Origin: Bacteroidales bacterium
GTDB taxonomy: Bacteria; Bacteroidota; Bacteroidia; Bacteroidales; P3
Assembly (NCBI GenBank): GCA_017524785.1
Contig: JAFXUY010000144.1
Coordinates: 1 to 36,498, forward strand
Length of the DNA: 36,498 nucleotides
Direction: 5' to 3'
This document shows, piece after piece, positions 8,485 to 16,704 of this stretch; position 1 is the stretch's first letter, and every line of letters starts with the position of its first letter. Position numbers and translations under genes: made by a program. A model generated the notes under the pieces. It saw nothing but the letters and a program-made list of their open reading frames with translations, was not told the origin of the DNA and did not search any database.

Positions 8485-9699
8485 TTATAGTCGGGCACGC
8501 CTCACGGTGAGAACCACACACAGCGTGCTGATTGTCATCACCAGAAGGAACGTGGCCAGAAAGTCTAATGCCCGCATGGCCACTGGGAAGGCACTGACAA
8601 CAAAGTTGCCGTCGCCCATTCTGACAATGCCGAACTGCTGTTGCAGGAAGCACACAACGAAACCCAGCAGCAGTCCTGCCACCACAGCCACGCCACATAT
8701 AAGTACCCCTTCGGCCATGAAAGCACGCCGCACACGCTGTCGTGTCATGCCCATACTTTTAAGGATGAAAATGTCGCGGCCTTTGTTTATAACCAGCAGC
8801 GACAAAGAGGCTACAAGACTGAGGGTGGAGATGAGCACTATAAGCGACAGTATTAGATAGATGCCCAGCCGTTCGGTGCGGAATATCTTGAAATAGAGCG
8901 GCTGCTGGTCGTAGCGATCCTTGACGGTAAATGCTGGGGTTTGTGTATTAAGCGTTGTGCTCAACAGCTTTTTCGCTTTGTTGATATTGGCACCGGGCTG
9001 CAACTTTACAGCCAATGCCGTCACCTCGTCGGGAGCATAGTCCATAAGGCTGCGCACAAAGTCGATATGCGTAACAACATAGCGGCGGTCGATATCCTGT
9101 TGGATGAAGAAGTAACCCATCGGGTAGGCATAGCCTATGTTGAAAGCCTCGTCTATAGTGTTGCCCATTGCTGTGGTGCCGCGTCGCGGTATGTGCACCG
9201 CAGCGGGAATGTTGGAATGTAGGCGCATGCCTAGGTCATGAAACACTTCGCCACCAACAACAAGTGCGGGACTTTCACCTACCATCAGACGATATTCTCC
9301 TTCGGCCAGCAGGGTGTCAAGTCCGGTGAGGTTGCGGTAGCGGCTGTCGACACCGCGCAAGGTTACTATTGCCTGATTGTCGCCATAGGTGACCCAAGCC
9401 GACTCGCTGACTATCTGCGACACCTGTTCCACGCCGTCGGCCTCGCACAAGGAGCGATAGTCGATGTCCGACGTGCGGAAGGTTTTGCCTTCGGCAGGCT
9501 CGACGACAAGTTCTGGGTCGAAAGTGTTGAAGAGGCTCTTGGTTATCTCGCCGATACCATTGTAGACCGACAGCACCACGATGAGTGCCGCCGTGCTCAC
9601 CAGCAGTCCGATGAGTGATATCCACGATATCACCGTCACCACAGACTTCTGTCCGCGTGAAAAGAGATAACGCACGGCTATGAGCCCTTCGAGCTTCAC
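8485..9699 (-). CDS. LolC/LolE-family ABC transporter permease (FtsX-like)
   Basis: A 404-residue inner-membrane permease of the MacB/FtsX superfamily, LolC/E branch, which works with a LolD-type ATPase (not in this window) to release lipoproteins from the inner membrane or in a related export step. It has the family layout: an N-terminal helix (about 20-45) starting in the pattern R-Y-L-F-S, a large periplasmic domain (about 46-275), then three helices (about 280-310, 330-360, 375-395). The cytoplasmic segment I-L-K-S-M-G-M is the typical coupling region after the second helix. The start is a GTG at 9699, overlapping the rbfA stop by four bases (GTGA), so translation is probably coupled. Adjacency of this permease to rbfA is, as far as I know, common in Bacteroidota. 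Confidence 0.85.
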   Translation of the reverse strand: MKLEGLIAVRYLFSRGQKSVVTVISWISLIGLLVSTAALIVVLSVYNGIGEITKSLFNTFDPELVVEPAEGKTFRTSDIDYRSLCEADGVEQVSQIVSESAWVTYGDNQAIVTLRGVDSRYRNLTGLDTLLAEGEYRLMVGESPALVVGGEVFHDLGMRLHSNIPAAVHIPRRGTTAMGNTIDEAFNIGYAYPMGYFFIQQDIDRRYVVTHIDFVRSLMDYAPDEVTALAVKLQPGANINKAKKLLSTTLNTQTPAFTVKDRYDQQPLYFKIFRTERLGIYLILSLIVLISTLSLVASLSLLVINKGRDIFILKSMGMTRQRVRRAFMAEGVLICGVAVVAGLLLGFVVCFLQQQFGIVRMGDGNFVVSAFPVAMRALDFLATFLLVMTISTLCVVLTVRRARL

Positions 9700-10076
9700 T
9701 GTTTCAGCAATCGGTTTATGTTTTCGATATAGTCCAACGTGTCGTCGATATAGAACTCGAGTTGCGGTATGATACGCAGCTGCTTGCCTTCGCGCATACC
9801 GAGGCGTCGGCGCAAATCGCCTGTATTGGCACGTATCAATGCCATGATGCCGTCAGCTGTGCCATTGCCGATAACCATGATGGAGAGGTAGATGCGGGCA
9901 ATGGAGAGGTCGGGGGTGATGCGCACCTCGGTGACCGTTATCAGCGACTTGCGCAGCGACTCAAGGTCGGCCTCGCTGTCGGCCGGCCACTGGCAACTCT
10001 TCACTTCGCGGAGGAAGATGTCACCCATGTCCTGCTGTATCAGGCGGCATATTTTGTTCTGTCGCGTGTTCTGCAT
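9696..10076 (-). CDS. rbfA: 30S ribosome-binding factor A
   Basis: A 126-residue KH-fold protein that binds the immature 30S subunit and assists 16S rRNA 5'-end maturation. Recognised from the N-terminal helix (residues 3-20, with I-Q-Q-D-M-G-D-I-F), the strand I-T-V-T-E-V-R-I-T-P-D-L-S-I-A-R-I-Y, and the C-terminal P-Q-L-E-F-Y-I-D-D-T-L-D-Y motif of the family (usually R/P-x-L-x-F-x-x-D). Length is normal. The stop codon overlaps the GTG of the downstream permease gene. The gene sits inside a run otherwise rich in surface and protease genes. Confidence 0.95.
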   Translation of the reverse strand: MQNTRQNKICRLIQQDMGDIFLREVKSCQWPADSEADLESLRKSLITVTEVRITPDLSIARIYLSIMVIGNGTADGIMALIRANTGDLRRRLGMREGKQLRIIPQLEFYIDDTLDYIENINRLLKQ

Positions 10077-10098
10077 GGTTGTTCAGTGTTTTTGTTTA

Positions 10099-10722
10099 CT
10101 ACCAGCGCCAGCCGATGCGGATGGGCAGGAACACCGTCTGCTGCATGTAGGCCACGCCGAGGGTGGCATACAGCGAATGCCAGATGCGGGTCTTGTTGCG
10201 CATGCCACGCGCCACCTGTTGGCCATAGTACCAGTTGATTCCGCCATAGGCTTCGGCCAATGGGGTGAAGAGCATCTCTTCGGCAAACAGCATGCTGCCA
10301 CCGGCACGCACACCCATAAGGGGTGCCCAGTTGATGGAAGTGGGCTGATAGTCGACACCCATGACGGCCTTCCAGATAGGACGGAAGTCGAGGTCGACAA
10401 ATACATTGGCACCAAACATCGGCTCGGCGGTCTGCTGCTTGAGGCTGAAATAGTAGTTGGCACCGACACCGCCGCCGAGGAACCAGTCCTGGCTGATGTT
10501 CATGCCTGCCATAACATTAAGGCTCACGGCATTCTCATAGTGGCCAAGGTTGTAGCCATTTTCACCAGGGGCGCCGGCATTGCCCATGAACGGGGCGAAG
10601 CCTGTCTCCACCTTCAGCATAAACTCATTCTTTGGACCAAGCTGCGTGTACTGGGCCGTAGCCTGGAATGCCAGCATCGTAAATGCGGCTGCAATCAGAA
10701 AACGAACTGTATTTTTCATCAT
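10099..10722 (-). CDS. Small outer-membrane beta-barrel protein
   Basis: A 207-residue protein with a clear signal peptide (about 1-24, ending A-T-A-Q). The mature part alternates polar and hydrophobic residues, with many Gly and aromatics, and ends in aromatic R-I-G-W-R-W, typical of an outer-membrane barrel with a C-terminal aromatic residue. The pattern suggests an eight-stranded barrel of the OmpW/opacity kind; the specific family is not recognised. Two ATG codons lie next to each other at the start (10717-10722). It lies 16 bases after the M1 aminopeptidase gene and 22 before rbfA. A role in support of the neighbouring secreted peptidases is possible but unsupported. Confidence 0.75.
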   Translation of the reverse strand: MMKNTVRFLIAAAFTMLAFQATAQYTQLGPKNEFMLKVETGFAPFMGNAGAPGENGYNLGHYENAVSLNVMAGMNISQDWFLGGGVGANYYFSLKQQTAEPMFGANVFVDLDFRPIWKAVMGVDYQPTSINWAPLMGVRAGGSMLFAEEMLFTPLAEAYGGINWYYGQQVARGMRNKTRIWHSLYATLGVAYMQQTVFLPIRIGWRW

Positions 10723-10738
10723 GTTGTAACTGTTTTTT

Positions 10739-13054
10739 CTATAACTGGATTAATCTTGACTGCAATGAAATATCATGGTTGTCGATAAGCACCGTGTAGG
10801 TACCTGCCGTCAGCTTGGGCTGCAGCTTCTGGCCACTTACAACACCGTCCTGGTTCCACACCAAGCGTCCGGCGTTGTCATAGATTGCCACACTGAAGGG
10901 CCCTTCGACGGCAACCTCGATTGTCAAGGCATCGCCCCGACGCAGGGGATTGGGGAAAAGCTGCGTGGCGGCAGCGGCTGGCTGGGCTGGGGATTCAATG
11001 CCGACGATATTGCTGTCTACCATTGCGATGGTATATTCGCCTGCCTGGATGTTGTTCACCACAAAGAAACTCTCTTGGTTATTGTCGAGCCGCTCGCGCG
11101 ACACCGCACGCCAAGGCTGGTCGGCAGCAGGACGATAGAGCACCACGGCCGAGTCTAACGAACCCGGCATAAGGCGGCTCCCGTCTAAATAGGGGTAGCT
11201 GCCCCCTCCATAATTATTGCTTACAAATTGGAACATGCCTTGCACTCCGTACAGGGGTGCTGTGGTGTTGACAACCCAGTAGCGGTCAATGCTGCTGCTG
11301 ACGCCTTCCATCGAGGCCACATTGTATGGCTTACCCCAATGATGCTCCACATATACGGTGACGCTGTCGGGCTGGGCCTGCTTGGCTTTTATGCGCATAT
11401 GCGCCACATCGGCGCTACGCTGCACCATACCTCTGAAAACCATCTCGCCATTGGTGGCTGCATCGCTTATCTCCCGGTCGAGGTCGAGCACGCAAAAGGC
11501 AGGCACAAACGGCAGGTGTACGGACTCCTGGCAGATTTCACCGTCAAACTCAAACCAGCGCTTGCAGCTCGTGCTGTCCCACCCGTCGCCTTCGGCAAAG
11601 AATGTCACAGGGACTCTGTTCGACTGCATCGTGGCATTGGTGCCGACACCTTGCTGCCTTATTGTCACCACCACCTCACTCTCTATACATCCGCCACGCA
11701 TCATTTCCACGTGGTAGTCAACAAATCCGGGGTTGAAGACATGGAAGTCGAAGAAGTCGGTCAGGTCCACACCACTATACAGGCTCAACGAGTCGCGCAC
11801 CGCATAGGCGTCGACATTGCCGAAAGCCTTGTTCTGCATCAGGCGTGCCAGGGCATCGTAGAACACCTCCTCGCCGAGGTATCCGCGCAGGTAGTGCCAC
11901 ATCATCCAACCTTTCTCATAGGTTGTCGAGCCATAGGTGATGTTGTGCGGCATGCCGTGCAATGCGAAATAACCGTTGTCGGTAATATGGTTGGAGCGAA
12001 TCACATTCTCAAGGTAGCGCTGATAGTAGTCGTCCGACGCCACGCGTCCCTTCACAGCCTCCATGGCCACCTCGCTGGTGAACGAGGCACCTCCCTCGTT
12101 GAACCACATATCGCCCTCACTGCTGCAGGTCACCAGGTTGCCAAACCATGCATGGCCCAGTTCGTGGGCAATGGTAGTCTGCGCGGGTTCCGACATTGAA
12201 GCAACGAAACGACGGTCGAGGGCAATGTTGTTCACGCTCTCCATCGAGCCCTGCCTGGTGGCTATATATCCTATGCGGCCCCAACGGTAGGGACCGAAGC
12301 TGCGCTCATACATGGGCACCACACTGTCGAGCTCGTCGAAGGCAAGCTCCACATTCGAGCGTGTCTGCGTGGTGAAACCCACGCTCAACGGATATGTTCC
12401 ATATTCCGATTGGATATTGCGCTCCATGCGATTCCACGCAGCCTGGCTCACCGAAACCAGATAGACCGGTGTCTGCTGGGCGATACGCCACACCGAGCTT
12501 TCGGTGCCGTCGGCGTTCACCTCGCGGCTTTGGCATATTCCACCGCATTCGGCCGTCCATCCGCTCTGTGTTTTCATTCTTATGGTGTAGGTAGCCTTGT
12601 CGGTGAAATTGTCACGACAGGGGAACATTGCACGGCCCACCGAGTGGGGATCCTCGTCGAACGCCACGCCCAAGTTGTAACTCATGTCCGTGTTGAAATG
12701 GAAACCGCCCCAGCCGTAGCTCTCCACATAGCCGTTGCCGTGGTACCACACCGTCACCGTGAACGGCTCTCCCACGCCAACCTGCGGCAAGACAATGCTG
12801 TCTATTTCGTAACTCAACCCCTCGCGACCCGACACACGTATGGAATCCACCGTGCCTATAAAGTCGAGTCCTATCGTTTCGCATGCCGAAAGCTTCTGCA
12901 TGGTCAGAACAGTCTTGCCGGCGAACGGTGCACCACCGCTCAAGTCAAGCGTCAAGTCGTAGTCGAGCACATCTATCGTGTCGGCCTGTGCCATTGTCAC
13001 AGCCGTCGGAACTGTCATAAACAGAGCAACCGTCAGTATCTTCAAAAGCTTCAT
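10739..13054 (-). CDS. M1-family aminopeptidase with T9SS sorting domain
   Basis: A predicted secreted zinc metallopeptidase of 771 residues. The signal peptide covers about 1-22. An N-terminal beta-saddle domain (about 25-205) precedes the gluzincin core: H297-E-L-G-H301 and Glu320 in W-F-N-E-G, the HExxH-x18-E signature of M1. The exopeptidase motif usually written G-A-M-E-N reads G269-S-M-E-S273 here, so the Glu that binds the substrate amino group is kept (Glu272). Residues about 690-771 form a T9SS type A tail (L-F-P-N-P start; G-T-Y-T-V-L-I-D-N near the end). This would place an aminopeptidase at the cell surface or outside, complementing the C25 endopeptidase and S46 dipeptidase in the same run. 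It is the first gene of that run and has a promoter-like sequence directly upstream. Confidence 0.9.
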   Translation of the reverse strand: MKLLKILTVALFMTVPTAVTMAQADTIDVLDYDLTLDLSGGAPFAGKTVLTMQKLSACETIGLDFIGTVDSIRVSGREGLSYEIDSIVLPQVGVGEPFTVTVWYHGNGYVESYGWGGFHFNTDMSYNLGVAFDEDPHSVGRAMFPCRDNFTDKATYTIRMKTQSGWTAECGGICQSREVNADGTESSVWRIAQQTPVYLVSVSQAAWNRMERNIQSEYGTYPLSVGFTTQTRSNVELAFDELDSVVPMYERSFGPYRWGRIGYIATRQGSMESVNNIALDRRFVASMSEPAQTTIAHELGHAWFGNLVTCSSEGDMWFNEGGASFTSEVAMEAVKGRVASDDYYQRYLENVIRSNHITDNGYFALHGMPHNITYGSTTYEKGWMMWHYLRGYLGEEVFYDALARLMQNKAFGNVDAYAVRDSLSLYSGVDLTDFFDFHVFNPGFVDYHVEMMRGGCIESEVVVTIRQQGVGTNATMQSNRVPVTFFAEGDGWDSTSCKRWFEFDGEICQESVHLPFVPAFCVLDLDREISDAATNGEMVFRGMVQRSADVAHMRIKAKQAQPDSVTVYVEHHWGKPYNVASMEGVSSSIDRYWVVNTTAPLYGVQGMFQFVSNNYGGGSYPYLDGSRLMPGSLDSAVVLYRPAADQPWRAVSRERLDNNQESFFVVNNIQAGEYTIAMVDSNIVGIESPAQPAAAATQLFPNPLRRGDALTIEVAVEGPFSVAIYDNAGRLVWNQDGVVSGQKLQPKLTAGTYTVLIDNHDISLQSRLIQL

Positions 13055-13074
13055 TTCAGTTCATTTTTGAAGTG

Positions 13075-13109
13075 CAAATATACTAATAAAAATACAATAA
13101 TATGACAAA
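13075..13109 (-). promoter_or_regulatory. Candidate promoter of the M1 peptidase run
   Basis: On the minus strand TATATTTG (13082-13075) matches the -7 consensus TAnnTTTG, about 20 bases upstream of the start codon at 13054. A TTTG at 13109-13106 lies 23 bases further upstream, slightly beyond the usual 19-21 spacing. The surrounding DNA is strongly AT-rich. The -7 element is convincing, the -33 less so. Confidence 0.45.
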
Positions 13110-13150
13110 AAGTTGCAACCCCCTATCCTACAACCCGTTGCCACGACAGC

Positions 13151-13184
13151 AAAAACAAAAAAGAGGCCGCATTGCGGCCTCTTT
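13151..13184 (-). terminator. Intrinsic terminator after tRNA-Ala(CGC)
   Basis: On the minus strand a stem of about ten pairs, AAGAGGCCGC and GCGGCCTCTT with a 3-base loop (13161-13183), is followed by a T-rich tract (13162-13151). It begins three bases after the discriminator base of tRNA-Ala(CGC). Confidence 0.85.
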
Positions 13185-13187
13185 GCG

Positions 13188-13260
13188 TGGAGTAGATGGG
13201 ACTCGAACCCACTACCTTTTGATTGCGAACCAAATGCTCTACCAGATGAGCTACTACCCC
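13188..13260 (-). tRNA. tRNA-Ala (anticodon CGC)
   Basis: Acceptor arms GGGGTAG (13260-13254) and CTACTCC (13195-13189) pair with a G3-U70 wobble, the alanine identity element. The D arm is GCTC/GAGC. The anticodon stem TTTGG/TCAAA holds the loop TTCGCAA, giving anticodon CGC for GCG codons. The T loop is TTCGAGT and the discriminator is A. CCA is not encoded, unlike the three plus-strand tRNAs. Confidence 0.92.
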
Positions 13261-13269
13261 TCCCTTATC

Positions 13270-13293
13270 AAAAAAGGGCCTTGTTTAAGACCC
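13270..13293 (-). terminator. Terminator-like hairpin between the two tRNA-Ala genes
   Basis: On the minus strand GGGTCTT (13293-13287), loop AAAC and AAGGCCC (13282-13276) form a 7-bp stem with one U-G pair, followed by six T (13275-13270). It lies between tRNA-Ala(GGC) and tRNA-Ala(CGC), whose 5' end is at 13260. No promoter box is visible in the remaining gap. Confidence 0.6.
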
Positions 13294-13299
13294 TCTTTG

Positions 13300-13373
<74 letters not shown>

Positions 13374-13406
13374 TTTTTGCTACCCTTTCTCTTTCGAAAG
13401 CGGGTG

Positions 13407-13438
13407 CAAAAATACAACCTTTTTTCGAACTGACCAAA
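13407..13438 (-). promoter_or_regulatory. Bacteroides-type promoter of the tRNA-Ala pair
   Basis: On the minus strand TTTG (13438-13435), a 20-base spacer and TATTTTTG (13414-13407) match both consensus elements and spacing. Transcription would start about 25-35 bases before tRNA-Ala(GGC). It lies in the gap after the PrsW-like gene, which stops at 13473. Confidence 0.8.
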
Positions 13439-13472
13439 TAATTTTGAAAAATAAATTATATTTCGTTGATTA

Positions 13473-14246
13473 TCAAACATCCCACGTAAAGCCATCGAAG
13501 GGATGCAGGCGGTCGAAGCCCTGTTCTTTGGAGCGCTCCTGCATCTTTTTTATGCGCTTCAGCCCCTTGCGCCACAGCCTGATGTCGAATATAATGAATA
13601 CCACAAAGAGAATCAGGCAGATACCACCTATAATCGCACTCTCCTCCTCCATTCCGTTGGCGAGGTTCGACGACACCATCAGCAGGGCGTCGTAGGTGCC
13701 ATGCAGCAGCATCGGATAAAGGAAAGCCTTGAACAGGTAGCCACCCTTTTTCCCAGGGTCAAACTTGGCCAGCGACACATAATATCCCATCGTCACGGCA
13801 AACAGGAAGTGCGCCGGGACAGCCAGCAGACCGCGTGCCAAGGCCGTAGCCATCTGGTCGTCGCCCTGGAACACATACATGATATTCTCCACGCAGGCGA
13901 AGCCCAGCGACAGGTAGGCCGCATACACTATGCCATCGAAGAACTCGTCGAAGTGCGGACTCTTCCAAATCACCAGCAACAGCAGCAGCAGCTTGCACAG
14001 CTCTTCGCTCAGGCCGGCAACAAGGTATCCATTGAACAAACCATTGAGCACAGGCATATATTCGGCCGACGGCGCGGCAATCATAATCACCCCCTCCATC
14101 ATGGCGGCAGGGATTACACTCAGGCAGCCCACGAAGAAAGCCAGCAGCAGCTTGCCCAACGGCTCGGGCTGATACTTGTCTTTCCTGTAGATGAAAAACA
14201 ACAGAAGGACCACCGGCACCACTGCCGACACAAAAGCTATGCTCAT
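13473..14246 (-). CDS. PrsW-family intramembrane metalloprotease
   Basis: A 257-residue polytopic membrane protein with about seven to eight hydrophobic segments. The PrsW signature is present: Glu-Glu in G-L-S-E-E-L-C-K (about residues 78-85), F-F-D-G-I-V-Y-A-A-Y-L-S-L-G-F-A with a following V-E-N (about 101-121), His in V-P-A-H-F-L-F (about 143-149) and His in H-G-T-Y-D-A (about 181-186). In Bacillus, PrsW cleaves an anti-sigma factor; PrsW-like proteins belong to the CPBP/ABI superfamily of membrane proteases. No anti-sigma factor gene lies nearby, so the substrate is unknown. The C-terminal 30 residues are charged and cytoplasmic. The gene starts 15 bases after the fabD stop, so the two are probably one transcript. 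Confidence 0.88.
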   Translation of the reverse strand: MSIAFVSAVVPVVLLLFFIYRKDKYQPEPLGKLLLAFFVGCLSVIPAAMMEGVIMIAAPSAEYMPVLNGLFNGYLVAGLSEELCKLLLLLLVIWKSPHFDEFFDGIVYAAYLSLGFACVENIMYVFQGDDQMATALARGLLAVPAHFLFAVTMGYYVSLAKFDPGKKGGYLFKAFLYPMLLHGTYDALLMVSSNLANGMEEESAIIGGICLILFVVFIIFDIRLWRKGLKRIKKMQERSKEQGFDRLHPFDGFTWDV

Positions 14247-14261
14247 GGCTCTGCTGCTTTT

Positions 14262-15140
14262 TTATTCGGCCGAGTGGGCGTTGGCCTCTGGGTCGACGCG
14301 CTTCACCATGCCCTGCAGGGCTGTGCCGGGGCCAACCTCAATAAACTCGGCGGCACCGTCTTTCAGCATGTTCTGCACCGTGGCGGTCCAGCGCACCGGC
14401 GTGGTGAGTTGCATCAGCAGGTTCTTCTTTATCTCGGCGGGGTCGCTGTGCGGCAGTGCGTCGACATTCTGGTAGCAGGGGCACACGGGCTTGTGGAACT
14501 CGGTGCGCTCGATGGCCTCGGCCAGCTCCACGCGTGCAGGCTCCATCAGGGGGCTGTGGAAAGCACCGCCCACCGCCAACGGCAGGGCCTTGCCCTTCAC
14601 CTCTTTCACCTTCTCGCAGGCACGGGCCACACCCTCGTTGGTGCCGCTGATTACCAGCTGACCGGGGCAATTGTAGTTGGCCGGAACCACCACTTCGCCC
14701 TCTATCGAGGCGCAGATGTCCTCCACGGTCTTGTCGTCGAGCTTCAGCACGGCGGCCATGGTCGACGGGGTCTTCTCGCAGCATTTCTGCATGGCGTTGG
14801 CGCGGGCAATGACCAGGCGCAGGCCGTCCTCGAAGCTCATGGCGCCGGCGGCCACCAAGGCCGAGAACTCGCCCAGCGAGTGGCCGCCAACCATGTCGGG
14901 CTTGAACTGCCCGCCCATATATTTGGCAAGAATCACCGAGTGCAGGAATATGGCCGGCTGCGTCACCTTGGTCTGCTTCAGGTCCTCCGGCGTGCCGGCG
15001 AACATCAAGTCGGTGATGCGGAAGCCTATTATCTCGTTGGCTTTCTCGAACATGGCGCGGCACTCTTCGTTGCCGTCGTATAGGTTTTTGCCCATGCCCA
15101 CAAACTGGGCACCCTGGCCAGGGAATACGTATGCTTTCAT
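14262..15140 (-). CDS. fabD: Malonyl-CoA:ACP transacylase
   Basis: Transfers malonyl from CoA to acyl carrier protein to feed fatty acid elongation in the cytoplasm. The ATG at 15140 gives 292 residues beginning K-A-Y-V-F-P-G-Q-G-A-Q, as the family does; the 27 codons of upstream in-frame sequence are not family-like. The nucleophile is Ser88 in G-G-H-S-L-G-E, with Arg113 in I-A-R-A-N-A-M-Q and His195 in G-G-A-F-H-S-P-L-M completing the active site. N-Y-N-C-P-G-Q (about 156-162) is the usual oxyanion-region motif. Other fab genes are not adjacent; the downstream partner is the PrsW-like protease. The 150 bases upstream (15141-15290) are AT-rich and contain no exact -7 consensus. Confidence 0.96.
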   Translation of the reverse strand: MKAYVFPGQGAQFVGMGKNLYDGNEECRAMFEKANEIIGFRITDLMFAGTPEDLKQTKVTQPAIFLHSVILAKYMGGQFKPDMVGGHSLGEFSALVAAGAMSFEDGLRLVIARANAMQKCCEKTPSTMAAVLKLDDKTVEDICASIEGEVVVPANYNCPGQLVISGTNEGVARACEKVKEVKGKALPLAVGGAFHSPLMEPARVELAEAIERTEFHKPVCPCYQNVDALPHSDPAEIKKNLLMQLTTPVRWTATVQNMLKDGAAEFIEVGPGTALQGMVKRVDPEANAHSAE

Positions 15141-15290
15141 TGTAGTTTTTAATTGTAATTTAATGTCATAACGCAATGTGCACTTCATTATTGTGCACCA
15201 CGCCCAAAAATCATACCCCAAAGTGTAATATTAACGCTTTCCACTTTTTTTGCGGAAGCCTACTAAAAACAAGAAGAATAGCACTTGGCC

Positions 15291-16640
15291 CTACTGCACC
15301 ACCAGCCGTTTAGTGGCCGTGCCCCGTGCCGTGCCGACGCGCACCATGTAGACGCCCGCCGCCAGGCCGCGCAGGTCGAGCACGCATGTGTTGCGGCACT
15401 CCTTGCGCTGCAGCACCGCGCCGTCCACGCCTATAAGCTCCACGCTCTCCATACCCTCGGCCGCCACCGTCACACGGTCGGCCGCGGGGTTCGGCGTCAG
15501 GGTTATGTCGGTTGCCCCGGCCTCGTCGATGCCGCTGCCGTTGAGGCAGAAGTCCAGCGGAGCGCTCCACGGGCCGTACTCGTAGCGCGCGAAGCGGCAC
15601 CGTGCGCGGACGTATGCCACATAGTGCGAGTCGGGGTCGAACTCGATGTTGCCCGTCATCCTCTGGATGCAGTCCACTATGGTGCCGTCCTCGGGCGCCG
15701 TGCCCGCGGGGCCGTAGCTCAGCTGCCAGTCGCGGTGGTTCGTCCCGTTCTGCCACTTGAAGAACGCCTTGCCGGCCCCGGACTTGACATACTGCAAGCC
15801 CTGCACCGTCGGACATGTGTCGCAGTCGCGCCGGATGATGAGCCATATTAGAGGAACAAAATATTCTACTTGGTGGTGCGTGAGATTGCCATTTGTTTCT
15901 ACTATACAGTATTCCATCGTTGGAAAATTCCTGGGAATTGTGTCGTATGCAGGTATGCTAAATAGCGGTTGACTAGCACAAGACAGTAAAGCCATTTCAT
16001 TATGACTTAATGTAGTGGTGTACCAATTGAGACGAATGCAATATGTGTCGCCCTGCGATAAATCTATTTCATTCTGGAAATAATTTTCTTTTACACCGAA
16101 TGTAAGATGAGCTCCGAGATAGGCGCTATCAAGTCCATGATCTATACAGAATTCCCACAAACGCCTAGAATCATAGTGCTTTAGAAAGGTGCTGTCATTG
16201 AACATGTTTGTGAAAGCAAAATGATGCTGTAGTACAGAGTCAGTTACTACTACATCTACAACAGAGTCTGTCTGCAGAAGGGTATTACCCTCCAGTCGGT
16301 AGAGTTCAACTACCTGTGTTACTGTATCTGAAGGGACTGATGCCCAACCATCCACATAATAGACTTTATAAAGATATGCTATCCCGACAACATGAAGGCC
16401 TGTTACAGGAGGAACATTTTTTACAGCAAGCAATTTGAACTGGTTTTGGGGAACTTCCAAATGTGTTAACGGACCTACGCCATAGGAGGTAAGCCATCCA
16501 TTATATTCTTGCTGTAAAGAATCGAGATTCAACGGCGAGGGATAGTAAAAAGGATAGTTGGCAGTGACCGTGTCCCATTGGGCATAGCCGGCGAATGACA
16601 AACCCAGCAAAATAACGACAAAGACAATGATTTTTTTCAT
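15291..16640 (-). CDS. Secreted protein with FN3-like segment and T9SS sorting domain
   Basis: A 449-residue protein with signal peptide 1-21 (ending G-Y-A-Q). Residues about 22-268 are of no family I recognise. Residues about 275-366 look like one fibronectin type III-like module, starting C-D-T-C-P-T-V-Q-G-L and carrying V-A-Y-V-R-A-R-C, the same two-cysteine design seen in the giant protein at 28729-36120. Residues about 372-449 are a T9SS type A tail (L-T-P-N-P-A-A-D-R-V; A-A-G-V-Y-M-V-R-V). DNA for the N-terminal 265 codons (about 15840-16640) is AT-rich while the rest is markedly GC-rich, so the export module and the unknown domain may have different histories. It appears to be a single-gene unit. 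Export by T9SS is well supported; the function of the N-terminal domain is unknown. Confidence 0.85.
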   Translation of the reverse strand: MKKIIVFVVILLGLSFAGYAQWDTVTANYPFYYPSPLNLDSLQQEYNGWLTSYGVGPLTHLEVPQNQFKLLAVKNVPPVTGLHVVGIAYLYKVYYVDGWASVPSDTVTQVVELYRLEGNTLLQTDSVVDVVVTDSVLQHHFAFTNMFNDSTFLKHYDSRRLWEFCIDHGLDSAYLGAHLTFGVKENYFQNEIDLSQGDTYCIRLNWYTTTLSHNEMALLSCASQPLFSIPAYDTIPRNFPTMEYCIVETNGNLTHHQVEYFVPLIWLIIRRDCDTCPTVQGLQYVKSGAGKAFFKWQNGTNHRDWQLSYGPAGTAPEDGTIVDCIQRMTGNIEFDPDSHYVAYVRARCRFARYEYGPWSAPLDFCLNGSGIDEAGATDITLTPNPAADRVTVAAEGMESVELIGVDGAVLQRKECRNTCVLDLRGLAAGVYMVRVGTARGTATKRLVVQ

Positions 16641-16666
16641 AAAATTGCTTATTAGTTTTCGTCTGC

Positions 16667-16704
16667 AAAACTACGAACTTTTTTCCAAATGGAGGAAAAA
16701 AGTT
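16667..16704 (-). promoter_or_regulatory. Candidate -7 box with an adjacent inverted repeat upstream of the T9SS-tail gene
   Basis: On the minus strand TAGTTTTG (16674-16667) fits TAnnTTTG, about 27 bases before the start at 16640. Directly upstream, AACTTTTTCC (16677-16686) and GGAAAAAAGTT (16694-16704) form an inverted repeat around AAATGGA with one extra A. It covers the position where a -33 element would lie; no TTTG is found at the right spacing. An operator is possible. Confidence 0.4.

Noticed and set aside
15141..15221. N-terminal extension of FabD by 27 codons
   Set aside because: FabD proteins begin at the K-A-Y-V-F-P-G-Q-G segment; the upstream codons are not family-like.
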